This document shows, in pieces, positions 55,778-64,000 of a DNA stretch of 64,000 nt. Position 1 is the first letter of the stretch. The number at the start of each line of letters is the position of its first letter. This stretch comes from Actinomyces sp. oral taxon 414. GTDB taxonomy: Bacteria; Actinomycetota; Actinomycetes; Actinomycetales; Actinomycetaceae. A program made the translations under genes and the position numbers. The DNA lies in NCBI RefSeq assembly GCF_001278845.1, contig NZ_CP012590.1, positions 2,232,001-2,296,000 of the forward strand, read 5' to 3'. The notes beneath the pieces were generated by a model, which ran no database searches, was not told the DNA's origin, and was given only the letters and a program-made list of their open reading frames with translations.

Positions 55778-56700
55778 CGCCCTCCCCGTCGAGGCGGCGG
55801 AGTCGGGCCCCGAGCGGCAGTGTTCCTGCGCCCCGTGTTGGGCCGTTGGGCTCCCGGGCGGCGGGGCCCTCTGGAGTGGAGCCGGGTTCTTCTCGGACCG
55901 GTCGCGAGGGCACAGCGCATGAGAGAGCGGCACCCCACGGGCCGGCGGCGGGTTTCCCTCATGATTCCGCCGATCTCCTACAACCGATCCCAATCGAAAT
56001 GCGTAACACCCACCCGCCCGGCCCCGATGCCGCGCATCCGACCCGCCCGCCCCCGCGCCGCCCCGTTCATCTGCTACGCCTCTTTCCCACTGCTACGCCC
56101 TTTAGTCCTTCATTGAGCCCTTCTCACCGGGTCGCTGGAGATGTTTCAGGGCGGTCGTCACCGCGGTCCGCAAGATCACCATCGGCCCCTTCCTCGTCGA
56201 GAGGTGCATTTTGCACTCGAAAGTGACGGTTGGAACTGCACTTTCGAGTGCGAAGTGCACGTCTCGGCGCCGGGCGGCGTCCGGGGAGGCCGGCGACGCG
56301 GCCCGTGGGCCCCGTTCGCTCGCCGGAGTGCCCGTCGTGGTCGCCGGTCGGCACGTGGCGGCCCCTCCCGGGGCCCGCGACGGCGCCAAGTTGTCCAAAT
56401 CTGCCACAAAGGCCCGGATCGGGCCGGAGCGCGCGAAGAGAATCGTTGATATTCCGCGCTTCTTCTCGCGGCTGATCCCGGCCCAGGGCGCCTTTGTGGC
56501 AGATTTGGACACGCCCCCGCCCTGGATCGTCACAGGAGTCCCACCCGCACCGCCACACGCCCGCCCATCCCCCTCACCGCGCCGACCCCCGGCCCCGAGC
56601 CGCCGATTCTAGTGAGAAAGGCTCACTGTACGAGAAAAAGGAGCGCAGCAAAGGGCGAAGAGGCGTAGTAGTGGACGCCGCCCGGCGCCCCTCACACGGT
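55778..56700. other. Non-coding, repeat-filled stretch before the GH13 gene
   Basis: No convincing gene. A family B element with long terminal repeats fills 56055-56675. To its left (55778-56050) I see only GC-rich non-coding sequence. Confidence 0.55.
56111..56627. mobile_element. Large family B element with two hairpins, 517 bp
   Basis: Ends CATTGAGCCCTTCTCACC and GTGAGAAAGGCTCACTG. The inverted similarity continues outwards to about 56055 and 56660 (CTACGCCTCTT and CTACGCCC words). First cargo: GTGCATTTTGCACTCGA against TCGAGTGCGAAGTGCAC (56204-56261). Second cargo: a 21-bp perfect inverted repeat at 56393-56413 and 56490-56510 (GTCCAAATCTGCCACAAAGGC and its complement). No gene. Confidence 0.7.
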
Positions 56701-58599
56701 TCACACGGTGCGGCGCAGGATGACCGAGTCCCAGCCCCCGAGCCGCTCGGGCGCGCCCGTGCCGGAGTCGGCCGCCTCGTCGGCCGGCAGCGAGGCCATC
56801 AGCACGCGCTCGGCGCCGGACCACTCCCCCAGGTCCAGCCCCTCATCGGCCAGGCGCGCGGCCAGCGGCGAGCCGGGGGCGAGGTCGAGCCCGTCCCGCC
56901 CCCAGCAGGCCAGGAGCAGGACCTGCTCGCGCCCGCCGTCGGTCTGCCGGTCCCCGCTGTCCTGACCGCGCCCGCCGTCCGGCTGGCCCCCGTCCCGGCC
57001 GCCCTGCAGGCTCTCGCGCAGGATCACCCAGGCGGCCGGGTCGTCGGCGGCCAGGAGCCGGAAGGAGCCGAGAGCGACGGCGTCGTCGTCGTGGCGCAGC
57101 GCGATGAGGGCGCGGTAGTGCTCGAAGACGGACCCGGGCACGCCCACCTGGTCGGCGGCGTTGATCTCGGTGTAGTTGGGGGTCACGGGGATCCACGGCT
57201 CACCGGTGGTGAAACCGGCGTTCGCGGTCGCGTCCCACTGCACGGGGGTGCGGGCGTTGTCCCGGGAGACGCGGGCCAGGGCCGCCAGGACCCGGGCGGG
57301 GTCGTCGCCGACGCCGGTGCGCTCGTGGAAGTGGTTGATGGACTCCAGGTCCCGGTAGTCCTCCAGGCCGCGGAAGACCGTGTTGGTCTGGCCCAGCTCC
57401 TCGCCCTGGTAGACGTAGGGCGTGCCCCGGTGCAGGTGGAGGATCGAGGCCAGCGTCTTGGCGCTGACCGCCCGCCAGGCCGGGTCGTCGTCGCCGAAGC
57501 GGGAGACGGCGCGGGGCTGGTCGTGGTTGTCCCAGTAGGAGGAGTTCCAGCCGCGCTCGACGCCGTCGACCGGGGCCAGGCCCTCCTGCCAGCGGGCGAG
57601 GTTCTCCTTGAGGGCGACGAAGGGCACGGGCCGCGGGTCGAACTTGCCACCGGGACCGGCGTCCAGGCCGGTGTGCTCGAACTGGAAGACCATGTCGAGC
57701 TCGGGGGCGTCGAGGTTCGTGTAGCGCTGAGCCTGGGCGAGGGTGACGTTCGCGGTCTCGCCGACCGTGAGGATGTGGCAGGAGCGGGGCGCGAAGACGG
57801 TCCGCCACATCTCGTGGAGGAACTCGTGGACGCGCGGGCCGTTGGCGACGGCGGAGAAGCCGTCGCCGTACAGGGCGCCGTCGCGCTTGACGCAGTCGAC
57901 CAGCGGGTAGGTCTTGGAGATGAGGGAGATGACGTCCATGCGGAAGCCGTCGACGCCGCGGTCGAGCCAGCGGCCCATCATGGCGTACACGGCGCGGCGG
58001 ACGTCGTCGTTCTCCCAGTTGAGATCGGGCTGCTTGGGGGAGAACAGGTGGAGGTAGAACTCGCCGGTGGCCTCGTCCCAGGCCCAGGCGGAGCCGGAGA
58101 AGGCAGAGCCCCAGTTGGTGGGTTCGGTGCCGGGGCTGCCGGGCTCCAGGCCGGGCACGTCGCGGGCCGGCCGCCAGATGTACCAGTCGCGCTTGGGGTC
58201 GTCCCGACGGGAGCGGGAGGAGACGAACCAGGGGTGCTCGTCGCTCGTGTGGTTGACCACCAGGTCCATGACCAGGCGCATGCCGCGTCCGTGCAGTGCG
58301 GCGATGAGCTCGTCGAGGTCGGCGAGCGACCCGAAGAGCGGGTCGACGTCCTCGTAGTCGGAGATGTCGTAGCCGTTGTCGTCCTGCGGGGAGCGGTAGA
58401 CGGGGCTGAGCCACACGACGTCGACCCCGAGCCGGTCGAGGTGGTCGAGGCGGGCGGTGATGCCGGGGATGTCGCCGACGCCGTCGGAGTCGGTGTCCTG
58501 GAAGGAGCGCGGGTAGATCTGGTAGACGACGGCGCGGCGCCACCAGTCGGGGTCGTCGCCGACGTGGCGGGGGCTGGTGATGAGGGCGGGGCGGTTCAT
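56701..58599 (-). CDS. GH13 alpha-glucosidase / oligo-1,6-glucosidase
   Basis: 632 residues from ATG 58599 with GGAAGGACC upstream. Barrel motifs: WWRRAVVYQIYPRSFQDTDSDG, DLVVNHTSDEHPWF, nucleophile Asp in DGFRMDVISLIS, acid/base Glu in ILTVGETANVTL, and SSYWDNHDQPRAVSRFGDD. The QPDGGRGQDSGDRQTDGG insert near the C-terminus is unusual low-complexity sequence. No signal peptide, so it works on imported oligosaccharides from the ABC importer just upstream. GH13_17/23/31-type specificity cannot be separated by eye. Confidence 0.9.
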   Translation of the reverse strand: MNRPALITSPRHVGDDPDWWRRAVVYQIYPRSFQDTDSDGVGDIPGITARLDHLDRLGVDVVWLSPVYRSPQDDNGYDISDYEDVDPLFGSLADLDELIAALHGRGMRLVMDLVVNHTSDEHPWFVSSRSRRDDPKRDWYIWRPARDVPGLEPGSPGTEPTNWGSAFSGSAWAWDEATGEFYLHLFSPKQPDLNWENDDVRRAVYAMMGRWLDRGVDGFRMDVISLISKTYPLVDCVKRDGALYGDGFSAVANGPRVHEFLHEMWRTVFAPRSCHILTVGETANVTLAQAQRYTNLDAPELDMVFQFEHTGLDAGPGGKFDPRPVPFVALKENLARWQEGLAPVDGVERGWNSSYWDNHDQPRAVSRFGDDDPAWRAVSAKTLASILHLHRGTPYVYQGEELGQTNTVFRGLEDYRDLESINHFHERTGVGDDPARVLAALARVSRDNARTPVQWDATANAGFTTGEPWIPVTPNYTEINAADQVGVPGSVFEHYRALIALRHDDDAVALGSFRLLAADDPAAWVILRESLQGGRDGGQPDGGRGQDSGDRQTDGGREQVLLLACWGRDGLDLAPGSPLAARLADEGLDLGEWSGAERVLMASLPADEAADSGTGAPERLGGWDSVILRRTV

Positions 58600-58733
58600 G
58601 GGAGGTCCTTCCGGTGCGATGGCGATTGCGGTGGGACGACGGCGACGGCGGACTTCGGCCGATCCCGCCGGCCGTCCGGACCGGTCCGGGCGGCGGCCCG
58701 GCCGGCCCCGCGGCGCGATGCGGCGCAGCGGGC

Positions 58734-58762
58734 GGGGGCGGGACCGGGCCGGCCCCGCCCCC
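58734..58762 (-). terminator. Hairpin between the permease and GH13 genes
   Basis: 9-bp stem GGGGGCGGG with CCCGCCCCC, just after the permease stop. Could lower expression of the downstream GH13 gene. Confidence 0.4.
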
Positions 58763-58769
58763 GTAGACC

Positions 58770-59669
58770 CTACTTCTGCGACCCCCGCATGACGCCGGAG
58801 ATGACCCAGCGCTGGGCGAAGACGTAGACGAGGAACATGGGGGCGATCGCCATGAGGTAGGAGGCGAAGGACACCGGGTAGTTCGTGTTGAACTGCCCCT
58901 GGAAGACGTACTGGGCCAGCGGCAGCGTCGCCTTGGTCTGGTCGGTGAGGATGACCAGCGGCAGCAGGAAGTCGTTCCAGGCCCACAGGCAGGTGAGGAT
59001 CCCGACCGTGGCGTTCATGGGCGACAGCAGCGGGAAGATGATCCTCCAGAAGATCTGCCAGCGCGAGGCGCCGTCGATCGCCGCCGCCTCCTCCAGCTCC
59101 TCGGGGATCGCCTTGATGAAGGAGGTGTACATGAGGATGTTGAAGGCCAGGCCGTAAACGACGTAGAGCAGAATGAGGCCGGCCTCGTTGTCCAGGTGCA
59201 GCAGGGCGGTCTCCTTGACCACCGGCAGCATAATGATCGGGAAGGGCACGAACAGGGCCGCCACGAAGTAGTAGTACATGCGACGGAACCAGGGCCGGTG
59301 CATATTGCGCCCCAGCGCGTAGGCGACCATCGAGTTGGTCAGCAGCGTGAAGACGGTGGCCCCCACGGTGATGATCGAGGTGGTCAGCAGCCGCTTGGGG
59401 TAGGAGGTCGTCTCCCAGGCGGTGCGGAAGTTGTCCAGGCTCCAGTGCTCGGGCAGCGCCCAGCCGGAGGCGGCCAGCTCCTCGGTGGTCTTGAAGGAGG
59501 TGACGACGGTGAAGTAGAGCGGCACCAGGATCGTCAGGCTCAGGACGACCGCCAGGGCGGTGCCCCACCAGTTGGTACGGCCGAAGGTGCCCCTGGAGTG
59601 GCGGCGGACCCGGTAGGTCTCGGGCGCGCCGGCGCCCAGTCGCGACGCGGGGGCGGTGGTGGTGGTCAT
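58770..59669 (-). CDS. Sugar ABC transporter permease (MalG type)
   Basis: 299 residues with six hydrophobic segments, first LAVVLSLTILVPLYFTVVTSF. EAA loop PEELEEAAAIDGASRWQIFWRIIFPLL contacts the ATPase. Pairs with the MalF-type permease 6 nt upstream. No ATPase gene in the cluster; CUT1 systems in actinobacteria often share one MsiK-type ATPase coded elsewhere. Confidence 0.92.
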   Translation of the reverse strand: MTTTTAPASRLGAGAPETYRVRRHSRGTFGRTNWWGTALAVVLSLTILVPLYFTVVTSFKTTEELAASGWALPEHWSLDNFRTAWETTSYPKRLLTTSIITVGATVFTLLTNSMVAYALGRNMHRPWFRRMYYYFVAALFVPFPIIMLPVVKETALLHLDNEAGLILLYVVYGLAFNILMYTSFIKAIPEELEEAAAIDGASRWQIFWRIIFPLLSPMNATVGILTCLWAWNDFLLPLVILTDQTKATLPLAQYVFQGQFNTNYPVSFASYLMAIAPMFLVYVFAQRWVISGVMRGSQK

Positions 59670-59675
59670 CGCGGA

Positions 59676-60638
59676 TCAGACCCTTTCCTGGCTCTGGGTG
59701 AAGCGGAGCTGGGCGAAGGACAGCAGCACCACGATGAGGAAGTAGATGATGCCGTTCGCCGTCTGGTAGGCGTACTCGCCGCCCTGGAAGCCGTTGGTGA
59801 AGATGAGGTAGGAGATGGACTGAGTCGCGGTGCCCGGGCCGCCGCTGGTCAGGGCGACGATCTGGTCGAACACGCCCAGGAAGCCCTTGAAGGACAGCAC
59901 CATATTGATGCCCATGTAGGGGATGATGAGCGGCAGGGTCATGGACCACAGGCGCCGCACGGGACCGGCGCCGTCGAGCGCGGAGGCCTCGTAGATCTCG
60001 TCGGGCACGGTCTGCAGCCCGGCCAGGTAGATGATCGTGTTGTAGGCCACCGCCTGCCACACGCCCACGAGCACAATGGCCAGCCAGGCCAGGTCCTCGT
60101 TGGCCAGCAGCGAGGTGCTCAGCCACTCCCACCCCAGGGCCTGGCCGATCGCCGGCAGGTTGTTGGTGAACAGGTAGCTGAAGATGTAGGAGACGACCAG
60201 CACCGGCAGGACGTAGGGGACGAAGAAGACCCCGCGCAGCAGGCTCTGCGCCTTGATCCTGGAGTTGAGCAGCAGCGCCAGGCCCAGGGCGATGAGGTTG
60301 GTCAGGAGCGAGGCGACGATCGCGTACTTGAAGGTGAACAGGTATGAGCCCCAGATGATGTCGTCGGTGAAGAGGTTCTTGTAGTTGGTCAGCCCGACGA
60401 AGTGCCAGTCGCCGTAACCCTTGGAGTTGGTGAAGGTGTAGAAGAAGCCGGTCAGCAGCGGGATCGTCAGCAGCACGGTGAAGACGGCGGCCGCGGGCAC
60501 GGTCATCCAGATGAAGGCCGGGTCGATCCTGCGGCCCCGGTTGTTCTGGTTATCGCCCCGGTCGCCCCGGTTCTTCCGGGCATCCGACGGCGTCGCGGCC
60601 TTGGCCCCGGAGTCGGTGGTCGTGGTGGTGGTCATCAT
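59676..60638 (-). CDS. Sugar ABC transporter permease (MalF type)
   Basis: 320 residues. A polar N-terminus (TTTTTTDSGAKAATPS) is followed by six segments, first FIWMTVPAAAVFTVLLTIPLLTGFFYTF. EAA loop VPDEIYEASALDGAGPVRRLWSMTLPLI. Lies 13 nt after the binding-protein gene, in one operon with it. Confidence 0.92.
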   Translation of the reverse strand: MMTTTTTTDSGAKAATPSDARKNRGDRGDNQNNRGRRIDPAFIWMTVPAAAVFTVLLTIPLLTGFFYTFTNSKGYGDWHFVGLTNYKNLFTDDIIWGSYLFTFKYAIVASLLTNLIALGLALLLNSRIKAQSLLRGVFFVPYVLPVLVVSYIFSYLFTNNLPAIGQALGWEWLSTSLLANEDLAWLAIVLVGVWQAVAYNTIIYLAGLQTVPDEIYEASALDGAGPVRRLWSMTLPLIIPYMGINMVLSFKGFLGVFDQIVALTSGGPGTATQSISYLIFTNGFQGGEYAYQTANGIIYFLIVVLLSFAQLRFTQSQERV

Positions 60639-60651
60639 GCGCTCGCCTTTC

Positions 60652-61917
60652 TCACGCCGTCTCGTTGATGCGACGGATGACCTTGTCCCACCGGCTGTCC
60701 AGGGTGGTGATGAGCTGGTCGAGGTCGCCGCTGAAGAAGTACTGCTGGAGGTAGGAGTTGAGCGTGATGGCCGGCGGGAAGTTGTGGTCCGAGTAGGTGG
60801 CCACGCGCCCGGAGTCGAAGTAGGGCTGGAGGCCCTCCAGCGCGGGGTCGGCGGCCGACAGCGCCGTCAGGGTCGGATAGGCGACCTGCTCGTCGCAGTA
60901 GGACTTCATATTGGCCTCGCTCATGAGGTGCTCGAAGAAGCGCAGGCTCTCCTCGGGGTGCGCCGGGTCCTTGCCCATGGTCAGGGCGACGTCGACGCCG
61001 GAGACGACCCTGGTGTCGGCGGCGGTGTCGGCCGGGGTGGCGAAGGTGCCCAAGTTGATGTCGGAGTTGTAGGAGCGGATGGCGGGGATGGCGTAGGTGC
61101 CGTGCCAGTACATGGCGCCCTTGCCCTGGGCGAAGCCCTGGTTGCCGTCGTTGTAGCCCAGGCCGGCCTTGTCGGAGTTGCCGTACTGGTAAGCCTGAAG
61201 CATCTTCTCGAAGACGGGGGTGAGTTCGGCGAAGGAGGTCCCCGAGGACAGGTCGGCGCGCCTGGCGTACCAGGCGGCGACGCCGTCGGTGAGGAAGGAG
61301 CCGGACAGGGAGGAGAAGGCCGGCGCGCCGGTCCAGTTGTCCTTGGTCGCCCAGTAGAAGGGGTTGATGCCCCGCCCGGTGAGCTCGTCGCAGATGCCGA
61401 TGAGCTCGTCCCAGGTGGTGGGCGGCTCCAGGCCCGCCTCGGCGAAGACGTCCTTGTTGTAGATAATGCCCGAGCCGTTGTCGGCGAAGGCCAGGCCGTT
61501 GGTCTGGCCCTCCCCGCCCTGGCCGAGGGTGTTGAGGATGGAGGCGACGGCGGGGTTGACGCCGTCGAGCAGGTTGGTCTGGCCGAAGTCGTAGAAGATG
61601 CTGGTCCTGGTCAGCGCCCCGTAGTTGTAGTCGCCATTGATGGTGATCAGGTCGGGCATGTCGCCCTTGACCAGGCGGGCCCGCAGGGAGGTGATATTGC
61701 TGGCCTGGAAGTTCTGGGTGACGACGACGTCGGGGTTGGCGGCGTTGAAGTCGGCGCAGATCCGGTCGAAGAGGTCGATGGCCTCGCTCTTGAACTGGAA
61801 GAGCTCGAGATGGACCTTGCCGTCGCCGGACGAGCAGCCGGCGAGTCCGCCGGCGGCCGCGAGCGCCGCCGTCCCCGCCGCGGCGGCGAGGAAGGAGCGC
61901 CTGCTCAGTGCTGTCAT
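60652..61917 (-). CDS. Sugar ABC transporter substrate-binding lipoprotein
   Basis: 421 residues from ATG 61917 with GGAGG 5 nt upstream. Signal MTALSRRSFLAAAAGTAALA with twin Arg and lipobox LAGC, Cys about residue 28. Family 1 solute-binding fold: VHLELFQFKSEAIDLFDRICADFNAANPDVVV, ADNGSGIIYNKDVFAEAGLEPPTTWDEL. Takes up an oligosaccharide; GH13 and GH31 neighbours suggest alpha-glucosides. First gene of the importer operon, divergent from the ROK regulator. Confidence 0.93.
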   Translation of the reverse strand: MTALSRRSFLAAAAGTAALAAAGGLAGCSSGDGKVHLELFQFKSEAIDLFDRICADFNAANPDVVVTQNFQASNITSLRARLVKGDMPDLITINGDYNYGALTRTSIFYDFGQTNLLDGVNPAVASILNTLGQGGEGQTNGLAFADNGSGIIYNKDVFAEAGLEPPTTWDELIGICDELTGRGINPFYWATKDNWTGAPAFSSLSGSFLTDGVAAWYARRADLSSGTSFAELTPVFEKMLQAYQYGNSDKAGLGYNDGNQGFAQGKGAMYWHGTYAIPAIRSYNSDINLGTFATPADTAADTRVVSGVDVALTMGKDPAHPEESLRFFEHLMSEANMKSYCDEQVAYPTLTALSAADPALEGLQPYFDSGRVATYSDHNFPPAITLNSYLQQYFFSGDLDQLITTLDSRWDKVIRRINETA

Positions 61918-61994
61918 GGGGACCTCCGTGCATCCTTGCTGAGGTGGGTGAGTGGGAGCGGTCGCGGTTCCGTGGCCGGGTCCGCCACCCAGGA

Positions 61995-62013
61995 TTATTT
62001 TGCTACAAAATAA
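61995..62013. promoter_or_regulatory. Operator-like palindrome between importer and ROK gene
   Basis: TTATTTTG-CTA-CAAAATAA, a perfect 8-3-8 palindrome and a rare AT-rich island in this sequence. It lies about 78 bp upstream of the importer operon and 137 bp before the ROK gene. NagC/XylR-type ROK operators have this TTATTT...AAATAA layout, so it is the likely binding site of the adjacent regulator. Confidence 0.7.
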
Positions 62014-62149
62014 ACGACATGGCAAGCCCTCCCGGCCCACGCCCCGCCCGCGCGGGCCGCCTCCGCGCCGCCCTCCTGTCCGCACACCGTCCGCCCGCAC
62101 GCCGCGCCAGCACCGGCGCCGATTCCACAGGATCGGGCATGATGGGCCC

Positions 62150-63328
62150 ATGCCCGCCCAGACCGCACCGCCCGCAGGCGGGGGCCCGACGGTCCCCGCC
62201 TCCCCGTGGGCGGAGCTGAGCGGGACCCAGCGGGCGATCGTCCTCGCCCTGCTGCGCCACGGGCGCCTGTCGCGCCCGCAGATCATGGGCCTGGTGGGCA
62301 TCTCTCCGGGGTCGGTCACGCGCCTGACCGCCCCCCTCATCGAGCAGGGCCTGCTGATCACCCGCCCCGAACGGGCCTCGGGCGCGGGCCGGCCCCCCTC
62401 CCCCCTGGAGCTGCGGGCCGACGCCGAGACCCTCGTGGGCGCCTCCCTGACGGCGCGCACCCTCACGGTCGTGCTGACGGACCTGCGCCTGGACGTGCTG
62501 GAGACGGCGCGCCGCCCGCTGCCGGGCCACGACCCGCGGCGGGTGGCGGATCTGCTGGCCGACGTCGTCGGCGAGCTGCTCGCCCGCCGCCGGGGGGCTG
62601 CCACACCGAGCTGCCTGGGCATTAGCCTGGGGGGCACCAGCCGCGACGGGCGCACCGTTGACGAGGCGGTCTTCCTGGGATGGCACGGCGTGCCGCTGGC
62701 CGCGACGGCCGAGGCGCGCACCGGCCTGCCGACCCGGGTCGGCAACGACCTGACCGCCCTGACCCAGCACGAGGCGTGGTTCGGGGCGGGCCGGGACCAC
62801 GGGCGCTTCTCGCTGGTCACGGTGGGCGCGGGCGTGGGCTACGGGCTGGTCGTCGACGGCGGGGTGATCACCTCGCCCGACGCCGAGCTCGGCCTCCTGG
62901 GCGCCGTCCCGGTCCCCGACGGCGCCCGCCCGCCGGTCGCCTCCCCGGCCATGGAGTGCCTGACGGACACCGCCCTGGAGCGGGCCTGGGCGAAGGCGGG
63001 GGGCGAGCCGCTGGGGGCCAGGGCGATTGTGGAGCGGGCGGCCGACGGCGACCGGGCGGCCGTGGCCGTGTGCGCCTCCTTCGCCCGGCGCCTGGGGCGC
63101 CTGATCGGAATGCTCGCCGCCTTCGCTCTGCCGGAGGTCGTGGTCGTGGCCGGCGAGCGCGCGGCGATCGCCTCGCTGTTCGAGGAGCAGGTGATGGTGG
63201 GCATAGCGGCGGTGCGGCGCGCGAGCGCGCGAAGCCCGACGATCGCGGTGCGCGAGCACGAGCGGGCCGACTGGGCGCGGGGCGCGGCCTGCCTGGCCCT
63301 GGAGGCCCGGGTCATGGGCGGGCTGTGA
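62150..63328 (+). CDS. ROK-family transcriptional regulator
   Basis: 392 residues from ATG 62150. N-terminal winged helix (LSGTQRAIVLALLRHGRLSRPQIMGLVGISPGSVTRLTAPL) joined to a sugar-kinase-like ROK domain (CLGISLGGTSRDGR, RVGNDLTALTQHEAWFG, LVTVGAGVGYGLVVDGGV). The kinase-type zinc motif CXCGXXGC is missing, so it is a sensor rather than a kinase. Likely represses the divergent importer operon. Its 3' end overlaps the GH31 gene by 17 nt, convergent. Confidence 0.9.
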   Translation: MPAQTAPPAGGGPTVPASPWAELSGTQRAIVLALLRHGRLSRPQIMGLVGISPGSVTRLTAPLIEQGLLITRPERASGAGRPPSPLELRADAETLVGASLTARTLTVVLTDLRLDVLETARRPLPGHDPRRVADLLADVVGELLARRRGAATPSCLGISLGGTSRDGRTVDEAVFLGWHGVPLAATAEARTGLPTRVGNDLTALTQHEAWFGAGRDHGRFSLVTVGAGVGYGLVVDGGVITSPDAELGLLGAVPVPDGARPPVASPAMECLTDTALERAWAKAGGEPLGARAIVERAADGDRAAVAVCASFARRLGRLIGMLAAFALPEVVVVAGERAAIASLFEEQVMVGIAAVRRASARSPTIAVREHERADWARGAACLALEARVMGGL

Positions 63329-64000
63329 CGGGCGCGCCGGTGGGGCTCCCCCCGCCGGGGTCCGGATCGCCGGGTCTCCCGCTGGCGAAGACGGACCCCA
63401 GATCCCCCCACCGCTCCGCCCGGACCAGCACCGGCACCTCGCCGAGGGGGTAGTCCCGCTCGTGGACGGCGCCCCCGTCCACCCGCTCGCCGGTCCACGG
63501 ATCGATCCAGTTCCCGGCGGGCGCGTAGGTCCTCCAGGGGCCGCGCCCCGGCTCGGTCACGGGGTTGACCACGATGTCGTCGCCCAGCAGGTACTCGGTC
63601 TCGTAGTCCCAGATCGCCGGGTCGGAGGTCTCGAAGAACAGGGCCCGCATGAGCGGCTTGCCGCCGCGCAGGGCCCGCGCGGCCTGCTCCACCAGGTAGG
63701 GGCGCAGGCCCTGGCGCACCGCGACGAGCTCTCGCGCGAGATCCACGAGCCGCGGGCAGGACCGGCGCTCGGCGACGTTCCAGGGCGTCCTGTCGCGGCA
63801 CGGGGCGCGGTGCCCGTTGAACTCCGAGTGGTACTGCATCAGGGGCATGAAGACGGACGCGCCCCAGGCCCGCAGGTAGAGCTCGGCCTCGGGCACGTCG
63901 CCGGAGAACCCGGCGATGTCCCACCCCCAGTAGACGACGCCGCAGGCCGAGGCCGTCAGCCCCGCCCGGATCGCGGCCCGGAAGGCCTCCCAGGTCGAGT
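63312..64000 (-). CDS. GH31 glycoside hydrolase (partial, C-terminal part)
   Basis: The 5' end lies beyond the window. The visible part begins before YWGWDIAGFSGDVPEAELYLRAW-type sequence, typical of the GH31 barrel end (the segment after the acid/base Asp), followed by VFMPLMQYHSEFNGHR, LLGDDIVVNPVTEPGRGPW and the C-terminal sandwich (RTYAPAGNWIDPWTGERVDGG). Alpha-glucosidase or alpha-xylosidase type. Belongs by position to the oligosaccharide-use cluster. Confidence 0.88.
   Translation of the reverse strand, partial: STWEAFRAAIRAGLTASACGVVYWGWDIAGFSGDVPEAELYLRAWGASVFMPLMQYHSEFNGHRAPCRDRTPWNVAERRSCPRLVDLARELVAVRQGLRPYLVEQAARALRGGKPLMRALFFETSDPAIWDYETEYLLGDDIVVNPVTEPGRGPWRTYAPAGNWIDPWTGERVDGGAVHERDYPLGEVPVLVRAERWGDLGSVFASGRPGDPDPGGGSPTGAPVTARP

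Overview
The window is chromosomal DNA from a very GC-rich actinobacterium, most likely Actinomyces or a close relative in the Actinomycetaceae. The signs are GC-rich third codon positions throughout, a GlgE/maltokinase glycogen locus, the actinobacterial neighbourhood sucC-sucD-DUF6350-purH-DUF3017-mdh, an AbiEi/DUF559 fusion, and several genes that look leaderless (TANNNT about 6 nt before ATG or GTG). The naming of the genus is inference.

Layout. 0.4-9.2 kb: glgE, maltokinase, glgB and glgP, an alpha-glucan synthesis and breakdown set. 9.4-17.8 kb: DUF559-type protein, thioredoxin-like co-chaperone, lipoprotein plus Tyr/Gly-repeat membrane protein, DivIVA-like coiled coil and small conserved proteins. 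17.8-26.8 kb (minus strand): malate dehydrogenase, dicarboxylate symporter, DUF3017, purH behind a ZTP riboswitch, DUF6350, sucD and sucC. 27-39 kb: a tandem-domain phosphofructokinase and a heterodimeric ABC exporter inside accessory DNA that holds a cluster of SUKH/DUF4304-type immunity genes without any toxin. 40-44 kb: MFS transporter, ClC channel, LacI regulator. 44-47 kb: degenerate DNA, a CRISPR array without cas genes, and small hairpin elements. 47-52 kb: GH78 rhamnosidase and CocE-type hydrolase. 52-56.6 kb: a broken IS481 element and an AAA ATPase-PIN nuclease operon between repeat elements. 56.7-64 kb: a sugar ABC importer with GH13 and GH31 glucosidases and a divergent ROK regulator with an operator-like palindrome between them.

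The accessory parts are stitched together by three dispersed repeat families. Family A is a 22-nt-period CCGGCGGAAA repeat lying just after stop codons. Family B is a 260-520 bp element with CATTGAGCCTTTCTCACC termini. Family C is a 230-400 bp element with GAAGGTTATTC termini. B and C carry large perfect or near-perfect hairpins as cargo. One C element sits inside another copy of the same sequence with a 3-bp target duplication, and the uninterrupted version of that site is also in the window. The strongest candidates for new biology are the AAA-PIN operon and these hairpin-carrying elements.
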